64,000 nucleotides of DNA, taken from positions 291,352,270 through 291,416,269 of the forward strand of contig NC_133650.1 of assembly GCF_009905375.1 (NCBI RefSeq). The letters are read 5' to 3'. Both the position numbers and the translations under genes were made by a program. The DNA is from Apium graveolens (lineage: Eukaryota > Streptophyta > Magnoliopsida > Apiales > Apiaceae). Below the pieces are notes generated by a model that ran no database searches, was not told where the DNA came from, and worked only from the letters and a program-made list of their open reading frames with translations. Shown here piece by piece: positions 43,561 through 55,779 of the stretch (position 1 is the stretch's first letter; each line of letters begins with the position of its first letter).

Positions 43561-45249
43561 GTTGGTACCTGTATTTTTGCTAATCTTGCAAAGCATGGAT
43601 TTCTGTTTTAAATATTACAAAATTAGATTTTTGTTTAAAATATTTAGGAAAATGATAGTTTATTATTTAAAAATTAGAAAAAAATTATTTATTTAATTCA
43701 GAAAATTATTTTAATTATTTATTTATTCAAAAATAAATCGAAATTATTTTATTAATTAATTTTAATTAGTTTTTAATTATTTTAATTAATCGATTAATTT
43801 ATAATTAATTGATTAATTAATTTAATTAATTATTAATTGATTTTAATTGATTTAATAATTAGATTTAATTATTTAAAATTGATTTAAAAATTCCGAAAAA
43901 TAGTTTCGAGCTTTAAAATATTATTTTAAATTATTTCTAGGCTCGATAATTTTTATAAAATTATTTTCGAGTATTCGAAGCCCTATTATTTAATTATTAA
44001 ATGATTTGGAGACCCGTTTTATTCCGAAAAATGTTCAAAAATTCATAATAAATCAACCGTTTGTCCGTTTAATACGAAACGAACGTGTACAAACTCAGAA
44101 AAATATTGCGCTTCCAATAAAATACTTTTAAGACCTAATTTCTTTTGTATTGCAATGTCATTTAATTTGTATATCAGTTTGAGTCGGTATTGATCGATAA
44201 ATGCTAATATTGACCTGATTTTCATTCTGAACGCACCGAGGCGTGGCTTATGAATGATCTGACGTATGTGTTACATGAAATATGTGATTACGTGTTATAC
44301 AAATATCATGATTATGTGTTATGTGATAAGTATGCTATCTGTTTACAGTTTATTATGCCATGCTTAGTTATAAACGGTCGGGGTAGATGTCAAGACGTAG
44401 AATTACGTCGATTGAGTTTAGTTCTGTCACTTAAGATAATCCTTTTATTTATAGAATCGAGTAGCTAGAAGTGCAGTCAAGTGTTAGAACGAAGATAGTA
44501 GCCAGCAGTTAGAAGCAGAGTTAAAGTAAGAGGTTATTGAGCATACCAGGCAAGTACCCTAACTTCACTTATTGTTCAAGTGACGTTATTTCGCATCATA
44601 TTATGCAATTAATTTATATCATCACATATCATTCAAGTGGTATTGACTCTGAATTTATCCTTTCAATTTTTTACTATTCTAAGTTCAGAATAGTTAAATA
44701 TTTTACATTTTGCTACAACTTACTCTATACGGCAAAGCTTTGAATTGAGATTAGCGAATAACTATTGTTCTGGTTATTTCGCCATTGGTTGTTGAGAAAC
44801 TCCGGACCATGAGAAATGGGGAGTTATGTGGTTAAGGATGTCATTTGATTCGACTCCTTTGGCGGAAAATTGTTTTTATGGGTTGGATAGTTGCGTAAGA
44901 GGCCGTGGCGGCGGTCCAGTGTGAGCTATGTGTTATACAGGATATAACACCTTGCTAGGCCAATATGTGCCTTGGGTATCTTTTGTTTAGTTGGATATGC
45001 TTCGGCATACCGGTGTTGCTCCGCGGCTGATCACCGGCGGCAACACACCGTCGTTCGAGGATTCCAGTCCCAAAACATAATATATTGCAAATGTTGTTTA
45101 TTATCAAATTTTTATCAGTTTTGATACTGTTCAGTTAGCGTAGTTGGTTTTGTTCATCAGATATACTGTTGTTATTCCAAATCATAAGCTATTTATTACT
45201 TGCTGAGCATTCTTTCGCTCATACTTGTTTCATATCTTGATTCTTTCAG
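43561..45249 (+). other. Predicted leader intron in LTR B (5' copy)
   Basis: AATGCAG|GTTGGTACC at 43560/43561 is a good donor. It is followed by about 1.7 kb of AT-rich sequence and the acceptor TTCTTTCAG ending 45249. The same signals occur in the 3' LTR (donor 52058, acceptor AG 53748-53749). The shift from GC-rich to AT-rich at the donor supports the reading. Confidence 0.42.
45013..45046 (+). other. CTGATCA-loop hairpin in LTR B
   Basis: GTGTTGC (45013-45019) pairs with GCAACAC (45040-45046), with inner CGG/CCG pairs directly around the loop CTGATCA (45027-45033). It is strongly GC-rich, unlike the stems of A, D and E. The 3' LTR copy has its loop at 53526-53532 and keeps the stem. Confidence 0.72.
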
Positions 45250-45574
45250 CTAGGCCAGGGCAAGCTTAAGTTCCAGGTCTGACCAGAGGTTTTGTGCTTG
45301 TAAATAGTTGGTGTGTTTCCAGGTAGACAGTTTGGGACGCTTAATTAGTCTAGAGGTTTGTAATAAAATTTGAATAAGTTGTAAAACTAATTAGACTATG
45401 GTTTGTAATAACATTTGATTTGTATTAGATGCCTGTTCCATACTATAACCTGTGATCGATCCAGTGTAGGTAAAAGGGGTCGTATTTATTATATTATTCC
45501 GCTGTGATTATTTTATTTGGTTTATTGGCGAGTGACCCCCAAACCTAGACCCCTGGTTTGGAGGGCGTCACAGG

Positions 45575-45586
45575 TTGGTATCAGAG
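45575..45586 (+). other. Primer-binding site of B
   Basis: TGGTATCAGAGC, a perfect initiator Met tRNA complement, three bases after the LTR. Confidence 0.93.
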
Positions 45587-46029
45587 CTACAGGTTATGGT
45601 CATTGAAACAGGCTTAGGATTGTCATAGATGAGTCATAGGAAGATCACATAAGATAGGCGCGTGTAGTTTAGCTTTTATAGGATTAAATTTAGGTTATTA
45701 GGGTTAAGTTGTAGTTAAATTGTTTAGGTTTCCTGTTTTGTATTTAGCTTTAGGCCTTGTGTCATTGCCGCTATTTTTGTTGATTAGTTAAGATTTCGAG
45801 CAAGGATTTAAAAAGGGTTGGATAATTCGGAGTAATTTTCTTTGTGTTATTATTCATGAGATAATAAGCAGGATTATGTGATAAGCATGTCGCTTGTGTT
45901 AATATGGTAGCAAGTTTATGAATATTCAGGGAAGAAATACTGTTTTGCGAATTTTTATATGCTAAAGAATTGCTACATATTTGACACATGCTCGACAGAT
46001 TATTATATATGTTGCTTGTTTTCTTACCA
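45587..46029 (+). other. Leader of B
   Basis: AT-rich untranslated leader of about 440 bp; no convincing ORF or other motif seen. Confidence 0.6.
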
Positions 46030-47168
46030 TAATAAGTGGCACCAAAGAGAAGGAATAATTCAGGAGAGGGGTAGTACCGAGAGCCGTACAGATCCAGCGA
46101 TTATCCAGATGTTGGGACTGATGCAGCAGCAGATGTTTCATCTTACACAGCAGCAACAACAACAGCAACACACAGCAGCAGCAAGCAGCACCACCTGCAG
46201 TGACTTTTAAGCAGTTTCAAGCAGTGAAGCCACCTGAGTTCAAGGGAAGTGCTGATCCTGTGGAAGCCAATGCATGGCTTAAGGAAATGGAAAAGGCTTT
46301 TGAATTGGTCGGAGCAGGAGCTGAGCAGAAGACCAAGTTTGCAAGTTACTTTCTGAAGGGTGAGGCGAACTATTGGTGGGAATCCGCGCGAGCATTGGAA
46401 GGAGGTGAGTTTATAACTTGGGAGAGATTCACAGAGCTGTTTCTGGAGAAGTATTTCCCGAGGTATATGAAGAATCAAATGAGATCCATTCTTGAACTGA
46501 CCCAGGGAGATCTTACTGTAGCTGAGTACGAAGCAAGTTTACTGAAATTACGAGGTTCGTGCCAGACCAGGTTGATACGATGAAAAGAAAGCAAGAAGGT
46601 TTGAGCAGGGATTGAGATTTTGGATTCAGAATAGGGTGGCCATGTTTGAATTGACTTCATATGTGGCAGGTGGTGCAGAAAGCAATGGTGATTGAAAGTA
46701 AGAGTGATTGTATCAAAAAGGGAGGATGGGAAGAAAAGGAAAATAGAAACCTCAGGGGGAGGCCAGCAACAAGGTAACTTCCAGGGCCGTTTCAATAAAA
46801 GGCCAGAGTTTTAGGATAATAAGAGTGTGGTATTTAAGAAACCACAAGCCAGAAATGGGAACCGTTTTCCAGAGATTCAAATCAGCAGAGACCCAATTCG
46901 TCACCTGCGTCAGAGTGCAAATTTTGTGGTAGAAGGCATTTTGGGATTTGTAAGGCTAATGTGTTGTGTTATAAGTGCAATCAGAAGGGACACTATTCTA
47001 ATGAGTGTCGAAGTCAGACTACAGCTCAGATCAGGGACAGTGTGCTTTAAATGTGGAAAGATGGGGCATATTGCCAGGGACTGCCAGACAACTGAACCAA
47101 CTGCTAATGTGCCAAGGATTGAAGGACCACCACAAAGGACCAGCCAAAGGCTAGGACATTCAATATGA
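46030..47168 (+). pseudogene. gag: Gag of B, frameshifted
   Basis: The N-terminal part ends in a Gln-rich tract (46120-46195, CAG/CAA codons). A shift follows into 46200-46583 with the gag core (KPPEFKGSADPVEANAWLKEME, NYWWESARAL, FLEKYFPRYMKNQ). Further shifts near 46550 and 46650 lead to two CCHC knuckles: [14 protein letters not shown] (46972 on) and CFKCGKMGHIARDC (47043-47084). At least four single-base breaks, so not functional. Confidence 0.85.
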
Positions 47169-50100
47169 CTATGAAGGATGCTGTTCAGAGTTCAGACGTG
47201 GGGCAGGTACGCTTCCAGTCAACTCCATAGATGTTAAAGTTTTATTTGATTCTGGAGCTACAAGATCATTTATTTCTCAAAGTTTTGTCGATAAACTGCA
47301 TTGCGAAGTTAAGTTGTTAGAACAAGCGTTGATGATAGAGTTAGCTAATAAGGATCAAGTTTTCCGTCGACCGAGTGTGCCCGAGTGCGATATTGAAATA
47401 GGAGGACATCATTTTAGGCCAACTTGATACCTTTTAAGTTGGGAGAATTTGATGTTATTTTAGGAATGGATTGGTTGTCAGAAAATAACGCTCAGATTGA
47501 TTGTAAGAATAGGAAAGTGAGACTTCAGACCTTGGGTAGTAGAAAAAGGTAATATTTCGAGGAAATAGGCAAGAGAAGAAGTTTTAGCGATCGCTCAAGT
47601 GAAAAAGTTATTGCGTCAGAATTGTGAAGCATATTTGGCCCATGTGGTAGACACCAGTAAAGAAGTTCCAGCACTAGAAGCGATTCCCGTTGTCAACGAA
47701 TTTTCAGATGTTTTCCCCAGATGATCTACCAGGATTACCTCCCGACAGAGAAATTGAATTTGCGATTGATCTAGCACCCGGAACAGAACCAGTTTCTAAA
47801 GCTCCGTACCGGATGGCACCAGTGGAGATGAAAGAATTGGCATCTCAGCTGCAAGATCTTTGAAGAAAGGAGTTATAAAACCTAGTGTATCCCCGTGGGG
47901 CGCACCAGTACTGTTTGTCAAGAAGAAAGACGGGAGTATGTGACTGTGTATTGACTATCGAGAATTAAACAAGCTGACCATTAAGAACAAATACCCATTG
48001 CCGAGGATCGATGATCTGTTTGACCAATTGAAAGGCGCTATATGGTTTTCTAAAATTGATTTAAGATCCGGATATCATCAACTGAAGATCAAGCCTGAAG
48101 ACATTCCGAAGACCGCATTTAGAACCAGATATGGGCATTATGAGTTTCTAGTGATGGCATTTGGATTAACCAACGCACCAGCAGCTTTCATGGATCTGAT
48201 GAATCGAGTATTTAAGAAGTATTTGGATAAATTCGTGATCGTGTTTATAGACGACATCTTGATCTATTCTAAAACAGAAGAGGAGCATGCAGAGCATTTG
48301 GGGATAGTTCTAGAAATACTGCGACGGGAGAAATTGTATGCAAAGTTCTCCAAGTGTGAATTTTGGTTAAAAGAAGTACGATTTCTTGGGCACGTGATTA
48401 GCAATAAAGGAGTGGAAGTGGATCCAGCAAAGGTTGAAGCCATAATCAACTGGGAGAGGCCAAAAACACCAACAGAAGTAAGAAGTTTCATGGATTAGCA
48501 GGTTACTACAGAAGATTTGTGCAGGATTTCACGAAGATAGCTATGCCATTGACAAAGCTCACCAGGAAAAATCAGAAATTTGAATGGGAGGAGAAGTGCG
48601 AAGAAAGTTTCCAGGAATTAAAGAATAGATTAGTATCTTCTCCAGTACTAGTCTTGCCAGATGAACAAGGAAATTTTATGATCTACAGTGACGCGTCGTA
48701 TAAAGGATTGGGATGTGTTTTGATGCAGCATGACAAGGTGATAGCCTATGCTTCAAGACAGTTGAAACCACATGAAGAAAAGTATCCAACGCATGATCTA
48801 GAATTGGCAGCTATAGTGTTTGCATTGAAGATATGGAGGCATTATCTTTATGGGGAAAAGTGCGAGATCTACACGGACCACAAGAGTTTAAAGTATATCT
48901 TCACCCAGAAGGATTTGAACATGAGGCAGAGAAGATGGCTAGAATTGATCAAGGACTATGACTGTACTATTAACTATCATCCAGGCAAAGCAAATGTGGT
49001 GGCCGACGCTCTGAGCAGAAAAGAAAGGTTAAACATGATAACTTCATCCGAGGAATTAATCAGGGAATTTGAGAAGCTGGAAATAGAGGTTAGTATTCCA
49101 AGTATGTCTACAGAGGTATTGTGTGTAATGTCTTTTCAATCAGAATTATTAGAGAAAATAAGAAGATGTCAGGAAGAAGTAATGAGCCATGAACGAGACA
49201 GTTTGACAGGAGAGGAAATAGGGAGTCAAAAGGATGATAAAGGGATATTAAGATTTTCTTCCAGAATATGGATACCCAACATAGTCGAGCTGAAAGATGA
49301 AATTCTTCGAGACGCTCACAACTCTAAATACTCAATTCATCCCGGGAGTACGAAGATGTACCGAGATTTAAGAGAAAACTTTTGGTGGCCAAGCATGAAG
49401 AAGGAAATTGCAGAATGGGTAAGTAAGTGTTACACTTGCCAGCGAGTTAAAGCAGAACATCAAAGGCCCAGTGGATTAATACAACCATTGGATATTCCAG
49501 AATGGAAGTGGGAGCATATAGCGATGGATTTTGTAGTCGATTACCGAGGACCAGGGCGAATCATGATGCTATTTGGGTTCTTATCGACAGATTGACGAAG
49601 TCAGCGCATTTTCTTCCTATCAACGAGAGATTCTCAATGGATAAATTGGTACGGTTATATCTTAAGGAAATTGTGACACGACATGGAGTTCCAGTATCCA
49701 TAGTTTCAGACAGAGATCCTCGATTTAACTCAAGATTTTGGAGAAGTTTTCAAGATTGTCTCAGAACGAAGCTGAACATGAGTACCGCGTATCATCCGCA
49801 GACGGACGGTCAAAGTGAAAGAACGATTCAGACTATTGAAGATATGCTGAGGGTATGTGCACTAGATTTGAAGGGAGTTGGGACGAGCATTTGCCATTAG
49901 TTGAATTCTCCTACAACAACAGCTATCATGCCAGCATTGGAATGCCGCCTTATGAAGCCTTGTACGGGAGAAGATGCAGATCTCCAATATGTTGGGAAGA
50001 AGTTGGTGAAAGAAAGATTTTGGGTCCAGAATTGATCCAGCAGACAAAAGAGAAAATAGAACTCATTCGGAAAAGATTAACAGCAGCTCAAGACCGTCAA

Positions 50101-50562
50101 CGTAAATATGCAGATCCTACCAGAAAAGATATGGAATTTGAAGTTGGTGAAGCAGTGCTATTAAAAGTTTCTCCTTGGAAAGGTCTATCAAGATTTGGGA
50201 AGAAAGGAAAGCTGAGTCCGCGTTATGTTGGTCCTTTTGAGATTTTGAAGCGTGTGGGAAAGCTTGCTTATGAATTAGCGTTACCACCTCACATGCAACA
50301 TATTCACAATGTGTTCCATGTGTCGATGTTGAAGCATTATTTGCCTGATTCGAACCATGTGATAGAATACGAGCCAATCGAGATCCAACCAGATTTATCT
50401 TTTGTAGAGCAACCAGTACATATTTTAGATAAGAAAGAAAGAGTACTTAGGAATAAGTCTATATCTTTAGTGCGAGTCTTGTGGAGGAATCCCAAGGTTG
50501 AAGAGTCGACTTGGGAATTGGAAAGCGAAATGCGATCCAAGTATCCTCATTTATTTTCCTAG
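47169..50562 (+). pseudogene. pol: Pol of B (PR-RT-RH-INT-chromodomain), multiply broken
   Basis: Protease [10 protein letters not shown] near 47247. RT has an in-frame TGA at 47941-47943 in [10 protein letters not shown], then 47998-48498 with FIDDILIY, and a one-base loss near 48490. RNase H and the integrase zinc region run 48519-49540 ([23 protein letters not shown]). The frame shifts near 49540, giving the core at 49502-49870 ([14 protein letters not shown]). It shifts again near 49870 and stays open to the chromodomain end at 50562 ([18 protein letters not shown]). The breaks look like single-base deletions, yet the surrounding protein sequence is well conserved. Confidence 0.9.
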
Positions 50563-50587
50563 GCTGATTCTGGGGACAGAATCCTGT

Positions 50588-50601
50588 TAAGGGGGGTAGA
50601 T
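50588..50601 (+). other. Polypurine tract of B
   Basis: AAGGGGGGTAGAT directly before the 3' LTR start. Confidence 0.88.
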
Positions 50602-53600
50602 TGTAATATCCCATATATTTTCAAATATTATTATTATTATTCGGAATTGTTTATGTGATTTTATGTAAATTTTTGGTGAATTATCTGAAAAGTAGAATAG
50701 ATATCTGAATGTTTATATGTGATATTATTTGAATATTTGAATTTTTATATGTCCAGAATAAAATATAGATAATTGTGGTATTTTTCTGGTAATTTTTGGA
50801 GTGTTATATGATTTTATAATGATTTATGAATTATTAATTATTTTCAGAATAATTATAAAATTTTTTTATAAAGCCGGGAATCTTCCCACTTCAACCGTTT
50901 TGCGTTTTTACAAACCGAAACTCTTCCGAAAACTCCTTCCTAACCTAATCTGGTAATTTCGGACATTTTCCGTGTTTTGACTTTTTCGATCCGGATTACG
51001 GTTTGACCCGTGCGCGGCCCGGCGCAATATTTTCGATACGATAGTTATTTCGGTAATCAATAAAACCCGTAATCTCGAAAGACGGGATATTTTTACGTTA
51101 TTTTCGTATATGGTGTTTTATAAAAAGCCCGGTTTTGATAATTATCCAATTCTGGTATTGAATTGTATCGTTTTTACAGTTACTTAGCGGCTAAGCAACT
51201 AATTTAATGATCCAAAATGATCCAAAACGATCCAATATTCCATAAATATAAATAGCCTATTTCTTATTTCGTTTATTTCGTTTATTCATTTGCAACCAGT
51301 TAAAATACCGTAAATACAGAGAAAAACCCGAGAAACCGATACGTTCCCGAGAATCAAACACACGAACGAAGGCGTTATCGAACTCCGATTCGGGCGTGCA
51401 GCATATCAAAACGAAGCTCTCGAAATCTTCTTTCTGAAACAATCATCAGTTTCTGCCCAGAAATCACGGTAATTTTCTTATGTAATTACTTATATTCGAA
51501 TTATTTGATAATTAAATTATGAAAATTTGTTCTTGATGTTGTTGATGTGATTTGATGCTTTCATGTTGTAGAGTATGTTTTTCTGGTCAATTTGGTATAT
51601 AATATGTCAGATTTTGAGTTCTGCATCATGTAGAAAAGTTGGTTTGATTCTCGAGTTTGAGTGTTCTTGGTGTTCTTGAATGAACTCACCGGAAAACTTA
51701 AATTTTTGGCCGGATTTTTGACTCGTTAAACCTGGGAACGTATGACTTATACCATTAAACAGATCGTGTGATAAGCAATCGAGTGATATGATTGGATTGA
51801 ACAGAGGATGAACATTCGTGCTCGCCGGAGTTTTAAAACTCGACGGCGGCGGAAACTTTGGTCACTTTTTTCGGACAAACGAAGTGTTGTTTGCAAGAAC
51901 GAACCTTGCAGATGTGTTTCTGGGATTGCATAGATCATACGCCTGTATTTTGGTTGAATTCTGGACTGATTTTGGCTCGCCGGAAAAGCTCCGAATGCCA
52001 TTAATGGCGTCTGGCCGGCAACCAGCGACGGGGTCGGGGAAGATGGCAAAAATGCAGGTTGGTACATGTATTTTTGCTAATCTTGCAAAGCATGGATTTC
52101 TGTTTTAAAATATTACAAAAATTAGATTTCTGTTTAAAAATATTTAGGAAATGATAGTTTATTATTTTAAAAATTAGAAAAAAAATTATTTATTTAATTC
52201 AGAAAATTATTTTAATTATTTATTTATTCAAAAATAAATCGAAATTATTTTATTAATTAATTTTAATTAGTTTTTAATTATTTTAATTAATCGATTAATT
52301 TATAATTAATTGATTATTTAATTTAATTAATTATTAATTGATTTTAATTGATTTAATAATTAGATTTAATTATTTAAAATTGATTTAAAAATTCCGAAAA
52401 ATAGTTTCGAGCTTTAAAATATTATTTTAAATTATTTTCCAGGCTCGATAATTTTTATAAAATTATTTTCGAGTGTTCGAGCCCTATTATTTAATTATAA
52501 AATGATTTGGAGACCCGTTTTATTCCGAAAAATGTTCAAAAATTCATAATAAATCAACCGTTTGTCCGTTTAATACGAAACGAACGTGTACAAACTCAGA
52601 AAAATATTGCGCTTCCAATAAAAATACTTTTAAGACCTAATTTCTTTTGTATTGCAATGTCATTTAATTTATGTATCAGCTTGAGTCGGTATTTGATCGA
52701 TAAATGCTAATATTGACCTGATTTTCATTCTGAGCGCACTGAGACGTATCTTTTGATGATCTGACTTATGTATTGCATGAGTTATGTGATTACGTGTTAT
52801 ACAAATGTCATGATTATGTGTTATGTGATAAGTATGCTATTTGTTTACAGTTTAATATGCCATGCTTAGTTATAAACGGTCGGATAGATGTCAAGACGTA
52901 GAGTTACGTCGATTGAGTTTAGTTCTGTCACTTAAGATAGTCCTTTTGTTTATAGAATCGAGTAGCAAGGAGTGCAGTCAAGTGTTAGACGAAGATAGTA
53001 GCCAGCAGTTAGAAGCAGAGTTAAAGTAAGAGGTTATTGAGCATACCAGGCAAGTACCCCTAACTTCACTTATCGTTCAAGTGACGTTCATTTCTAATCA
53101 TATTATACAAGTACCTATATCTTTATTTATCATTCAATTGATATTGACTCTGAACTTTATTCTTTCAATATCCATACTATTCTAAGTTCAGAATAGTTAA
53201 ACGTTTTATGTTTCGCTATGAATTACTCTATAGTTTTGAATTGAGATTAGCGAATAACTAATTGTTCTGGTTATTTCGCCATGGGTTGTTGATAAAACTC
53301 CGGACCATGAGAAATGGGGAGTTATGTGGTTAAGGATGTCATTTGATTCGACTCCTTTGACGGAAAATTGTTTTTATGGGATGGATGGTTGCGTAAGAGG
53401 CCGTGGCGGCGGTCCAGTGTGAGCTATGTGTTATACAGGATATAACACCTTGCTAGGCCAATATGTGCCTTGGGTACCTTTTTGTTTAGTTGGATATGCT
53501 TCAGCATACCGGTGTTGCTCCGCGGCTGATCACCGGCGGCAACACACCGTCGTTCGAGGATTCCAATCCCAAAACATAATATATTGCAAATGTTGTTTAT

Positions 53601-54071
53601 TATCAAATTTATATCAGTTTTGATACTGTTCAGTTATTGTAGTTGGTTTTGTTCATCAGATATACTGTTGTTATTCCAAATCATAAGCTATTTACTACTT
53701 GCTGAGCATTTCTTTTGCTCATACTTGTTTCTTATCTTGATTCTTTCAGCTAGGCCAGGGCAAGTTTAAGTTCCAGGTCTGACCAGAGGTTATGTGCTTG
53801 TAAATAGTTGGTGTGTTTCCAGGTAGACAGTTTGGGACGCTTAATTAGTCTAGAGGTTTGTAATAAAATTTGAATAAGTTGTAAAATTAGTTAGACTATG
53901 GTTTGTAATAACATTTGATTTGTATTAGTGCCTGTTCCATACTATAACCTGTGATCGATCCAGTGTAGGTAAAGGGGTCGTATTTATTATATTATTCCGC
54001 TGTGATTATTTTATTTTGGTTTATTGGCGAGTGACCCCCAAATCTAGACCCCGGGTTTGGAGGGCGTCACA
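50602..54071 (+). repeat. 3' LTR of B
   Basis: Matches the 5' LTR with scattered differences of a few per hundred. TATAAATA at 51247-51254. All landmarks of the 5' copy are kept, including the hairpin, GAGC/GCTC arms and splice-like signals. Confidence 0.93.
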
Positions 54072-54223
54072 TGAACAATACGATCTCCCATGTTTACTGG
54101 TTCTTTCCGCTCAGTTCCTGAATCCGAGTCCTCAAAATCTAACTTCTCCGGAATATCAAGAACTTCGTCTGTCTCCTCAGCTGTATCTAAAGTCCTCTTG
54201 CGAGCACGAGAACGAGTTTGCAT
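54072..54223 (-). pseudogene. gag: Element G: N-terminal gag fragment (Athila-like)
   Basis: Minus ATG at 54223 opens MQTRSRARKRTLDTAEETDE and stays open for about 50 codons until cut by LTR B. A start MQTRSR or similar, about 115 bp after an Asp-tRNA primer site, is characteristic of Athila-type gag. The rest of G is absent. Confidence 0.75.
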
Positions 54224-54340
54224 AAACGCTTTCTAAAGTACCTGAAACACAACCGGAAACAATAATTAACTACTACGTCCTAATCACTGAGTCCTAATGA
54301 CCAATGATGGTAAGTACATAAACTAAACAAATACGCCGAG

Positions 54341-54358
54341 TCCCCGGCAGCGGCGCCA
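54341..54358 (-). other. Primer-binding site of G (Asp tRNA)
   Basis: On the minus strand TGGCGCCGCTGCCGGGGA, the Athila/Tat-type site. It differs by one base from the usual form complementary to Asp tRNA. It lies six bases from the LTR end. Confidence 0.88.
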
Positions 54359-54364
54359 AAAACT

Positions 54365-55779
54365 TGTTAGGGCGAAAACACGCGCTAATATTCACGCAAG
54401 TATACGCGTTCGCAAGTAATATAGAATACTTTCTAGTTCGTTCCCACAGAGACTCAGACTAAATTATTGTCTAATTAAACTCACTCACCAATATATGATT
54501 ACTTCTCAATGTTAAGACACTAACACTTAAGATTGTTGATTAAATATTAACTACAATTAACTACTTAATTAATCACTTACTTAACACTTCAAATTATCAA
54601 TAATAAAACACTCATGAGATCACAACTTCATTATTACTTCCTTCAATAGCCATTGTTATTACCTTTAGCATGTGACAGTGATGATATTAATCGAATAACA
54701 CGAAACTGATAAAAGCCAACTTTCATTGTACTAATACCATTCTACCAAACATCCACAATTAAGATAGAAGTTGAATAGTCATCAATTATGTTGAGTTCCT
54801 ATATGTCTACAGAAATTGACAACACAACGATTTAAGCACAAGTTATTCCTTTTGATTACATAGGGCAAATAAAACTGTTAGAGTTACCCACTAATCATGC
54901 ACAACGTACATGAACCTATGCTAGCATGGCAAGTTCTAAATCTCAAGATCCACTGTCGCTTCACAAGAGATTAACACCCTATCTTATATGTTCGCGACGC
55001 ACATAAGACGAATACGCACAACCAATACTAGATATCATACAATCATCACACACTAAAGTATTAAACAATTACTAAAGAATTCCATAATAAATCCGTTGCA
55101 ACCCCTTGATCACGATTAGCCCATAATAGCACTTATCGTCATCATGGGTTCATATGAAATCATGATAAACAAACACAAGAAAATAATAACTAAACTAATT
55201 ATATTTAAACAGAGTACGTCACAAGAGTAAATAAGTTCAAAGTAAGAAAACTAGCATCCAACGATACAACAAAACAAGAATCACAAGAAAATATGCTTCA
55301 TCTTCGTTGCGGTGTGCTAAATCGGTCTTCTTCCTTATTTCCTTCGCTCCTTGCGTAAAAACACGATCTTCTTCAATCCACACTTGTGAAAACGTCTCAA
55401 ATCTACTTATATAATAGTCCCATAAAACTCAGATTACATAGAAGTGGAAACCAAACAGAAGTAGAAGTCCTGAAATAATATATCTTTTTTCCCGACCCTG
55501 CGCGGCCGCTCAGCATAGCTGAGCGGGCGCTCAGACCTCTACTGGAAAAAAAATCTGATTTTGCTCCGTTTCTTCGCCGTAATCTGCCCGTTTCTTTCCT
55601 CTCGTAATGGTGAACACATCCCAAGGCTTATTCTTGATGATTCCTCCCCCGAAATGCAACTAATACCCTGAAATGCATAAACACTAGAAAAATGCATCAA
55701 ATACATAAAATACTTGATTTCAAGACACCAATTTAAGCCATTTTAAGACGCTCTAAGTGGTATAAAATGCCACTTATCA
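54365..55779 (-). repeat. LTR of G (Athila-like), 1,415 bp
   Basis: On the minus strand it starts TGATAAGTGGCATTTTATAC at 55779 and ends CGCCCTAACA at 54365, next to the PBS, so it is a 5' LTR. It abuts the leader of C', which it probably entered. The bases beyond its start are CTCCC; the matching copy is lost because G is truncated by B. A GC-rich palindrome lies at 55507-55525. Confidence 0.85.
55507..55525 (-). other. Perfect 8-bp palindrome in LTR G
   Basis: CGCTCAGC (55507-55514) and GCTGAGCG (55518-55525) flank ATA. It is preceded by GCGCGGC and followed by another GCGCTCAG, the only strongly GC-rich stretch in this LTR. Confidence 0.7.

Larger units (their letters stand above)
42106..45571 (+). 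repeat. 5' LTR of B
   Basis: Starts TGTAATATCCC and ends GGGCGTCACA. TATA box TATAAATA at 42750-42757. A GC-rich leader runs to about 43560, then a long AT-rich tract with ATTAATTAATT repeats (about 43690-43870), a CTGATCA hairpin (45013-45046), GAGC/GCTC arms (45205-45220) and TTCTTTCAG ending 45249. The 96-codon GTG-start ORF at 43321-43611 is also open in the other LTR (51818-52108), but it begins without ATG and is not called as a gene. Confidence 0.93.
42106..54071 (+). mobile_element. Element B: Ty3/gypsy chromovirus with both LTRs, decayed interior
   Basis: LTRs 42106-45571 (3,466 bp) and 50602-54071 (3,470 bp) are highly similar. The interior runs gag, CCHC, PR, RT, RH, INT, chromodomain. 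The left flank is F gag and the right flank is the gag of G, an unrelated element. The flanking five-mers (AAGAT and TGAAC) do not match. So B is not a simple insertion with an intact target duplication; recombination between two insertions, or a deletion at one flank, is likely. Confidence 0.93.

Noticed and set aside
43321..43611. 96-codon ORF open in both LTRs of B (also 51818-52108)
   Set aside because: It begins with GTG, lies in the GC-rich leader, and is open in both LTRs simply because they are recent duplicates. No recognisable protein family.
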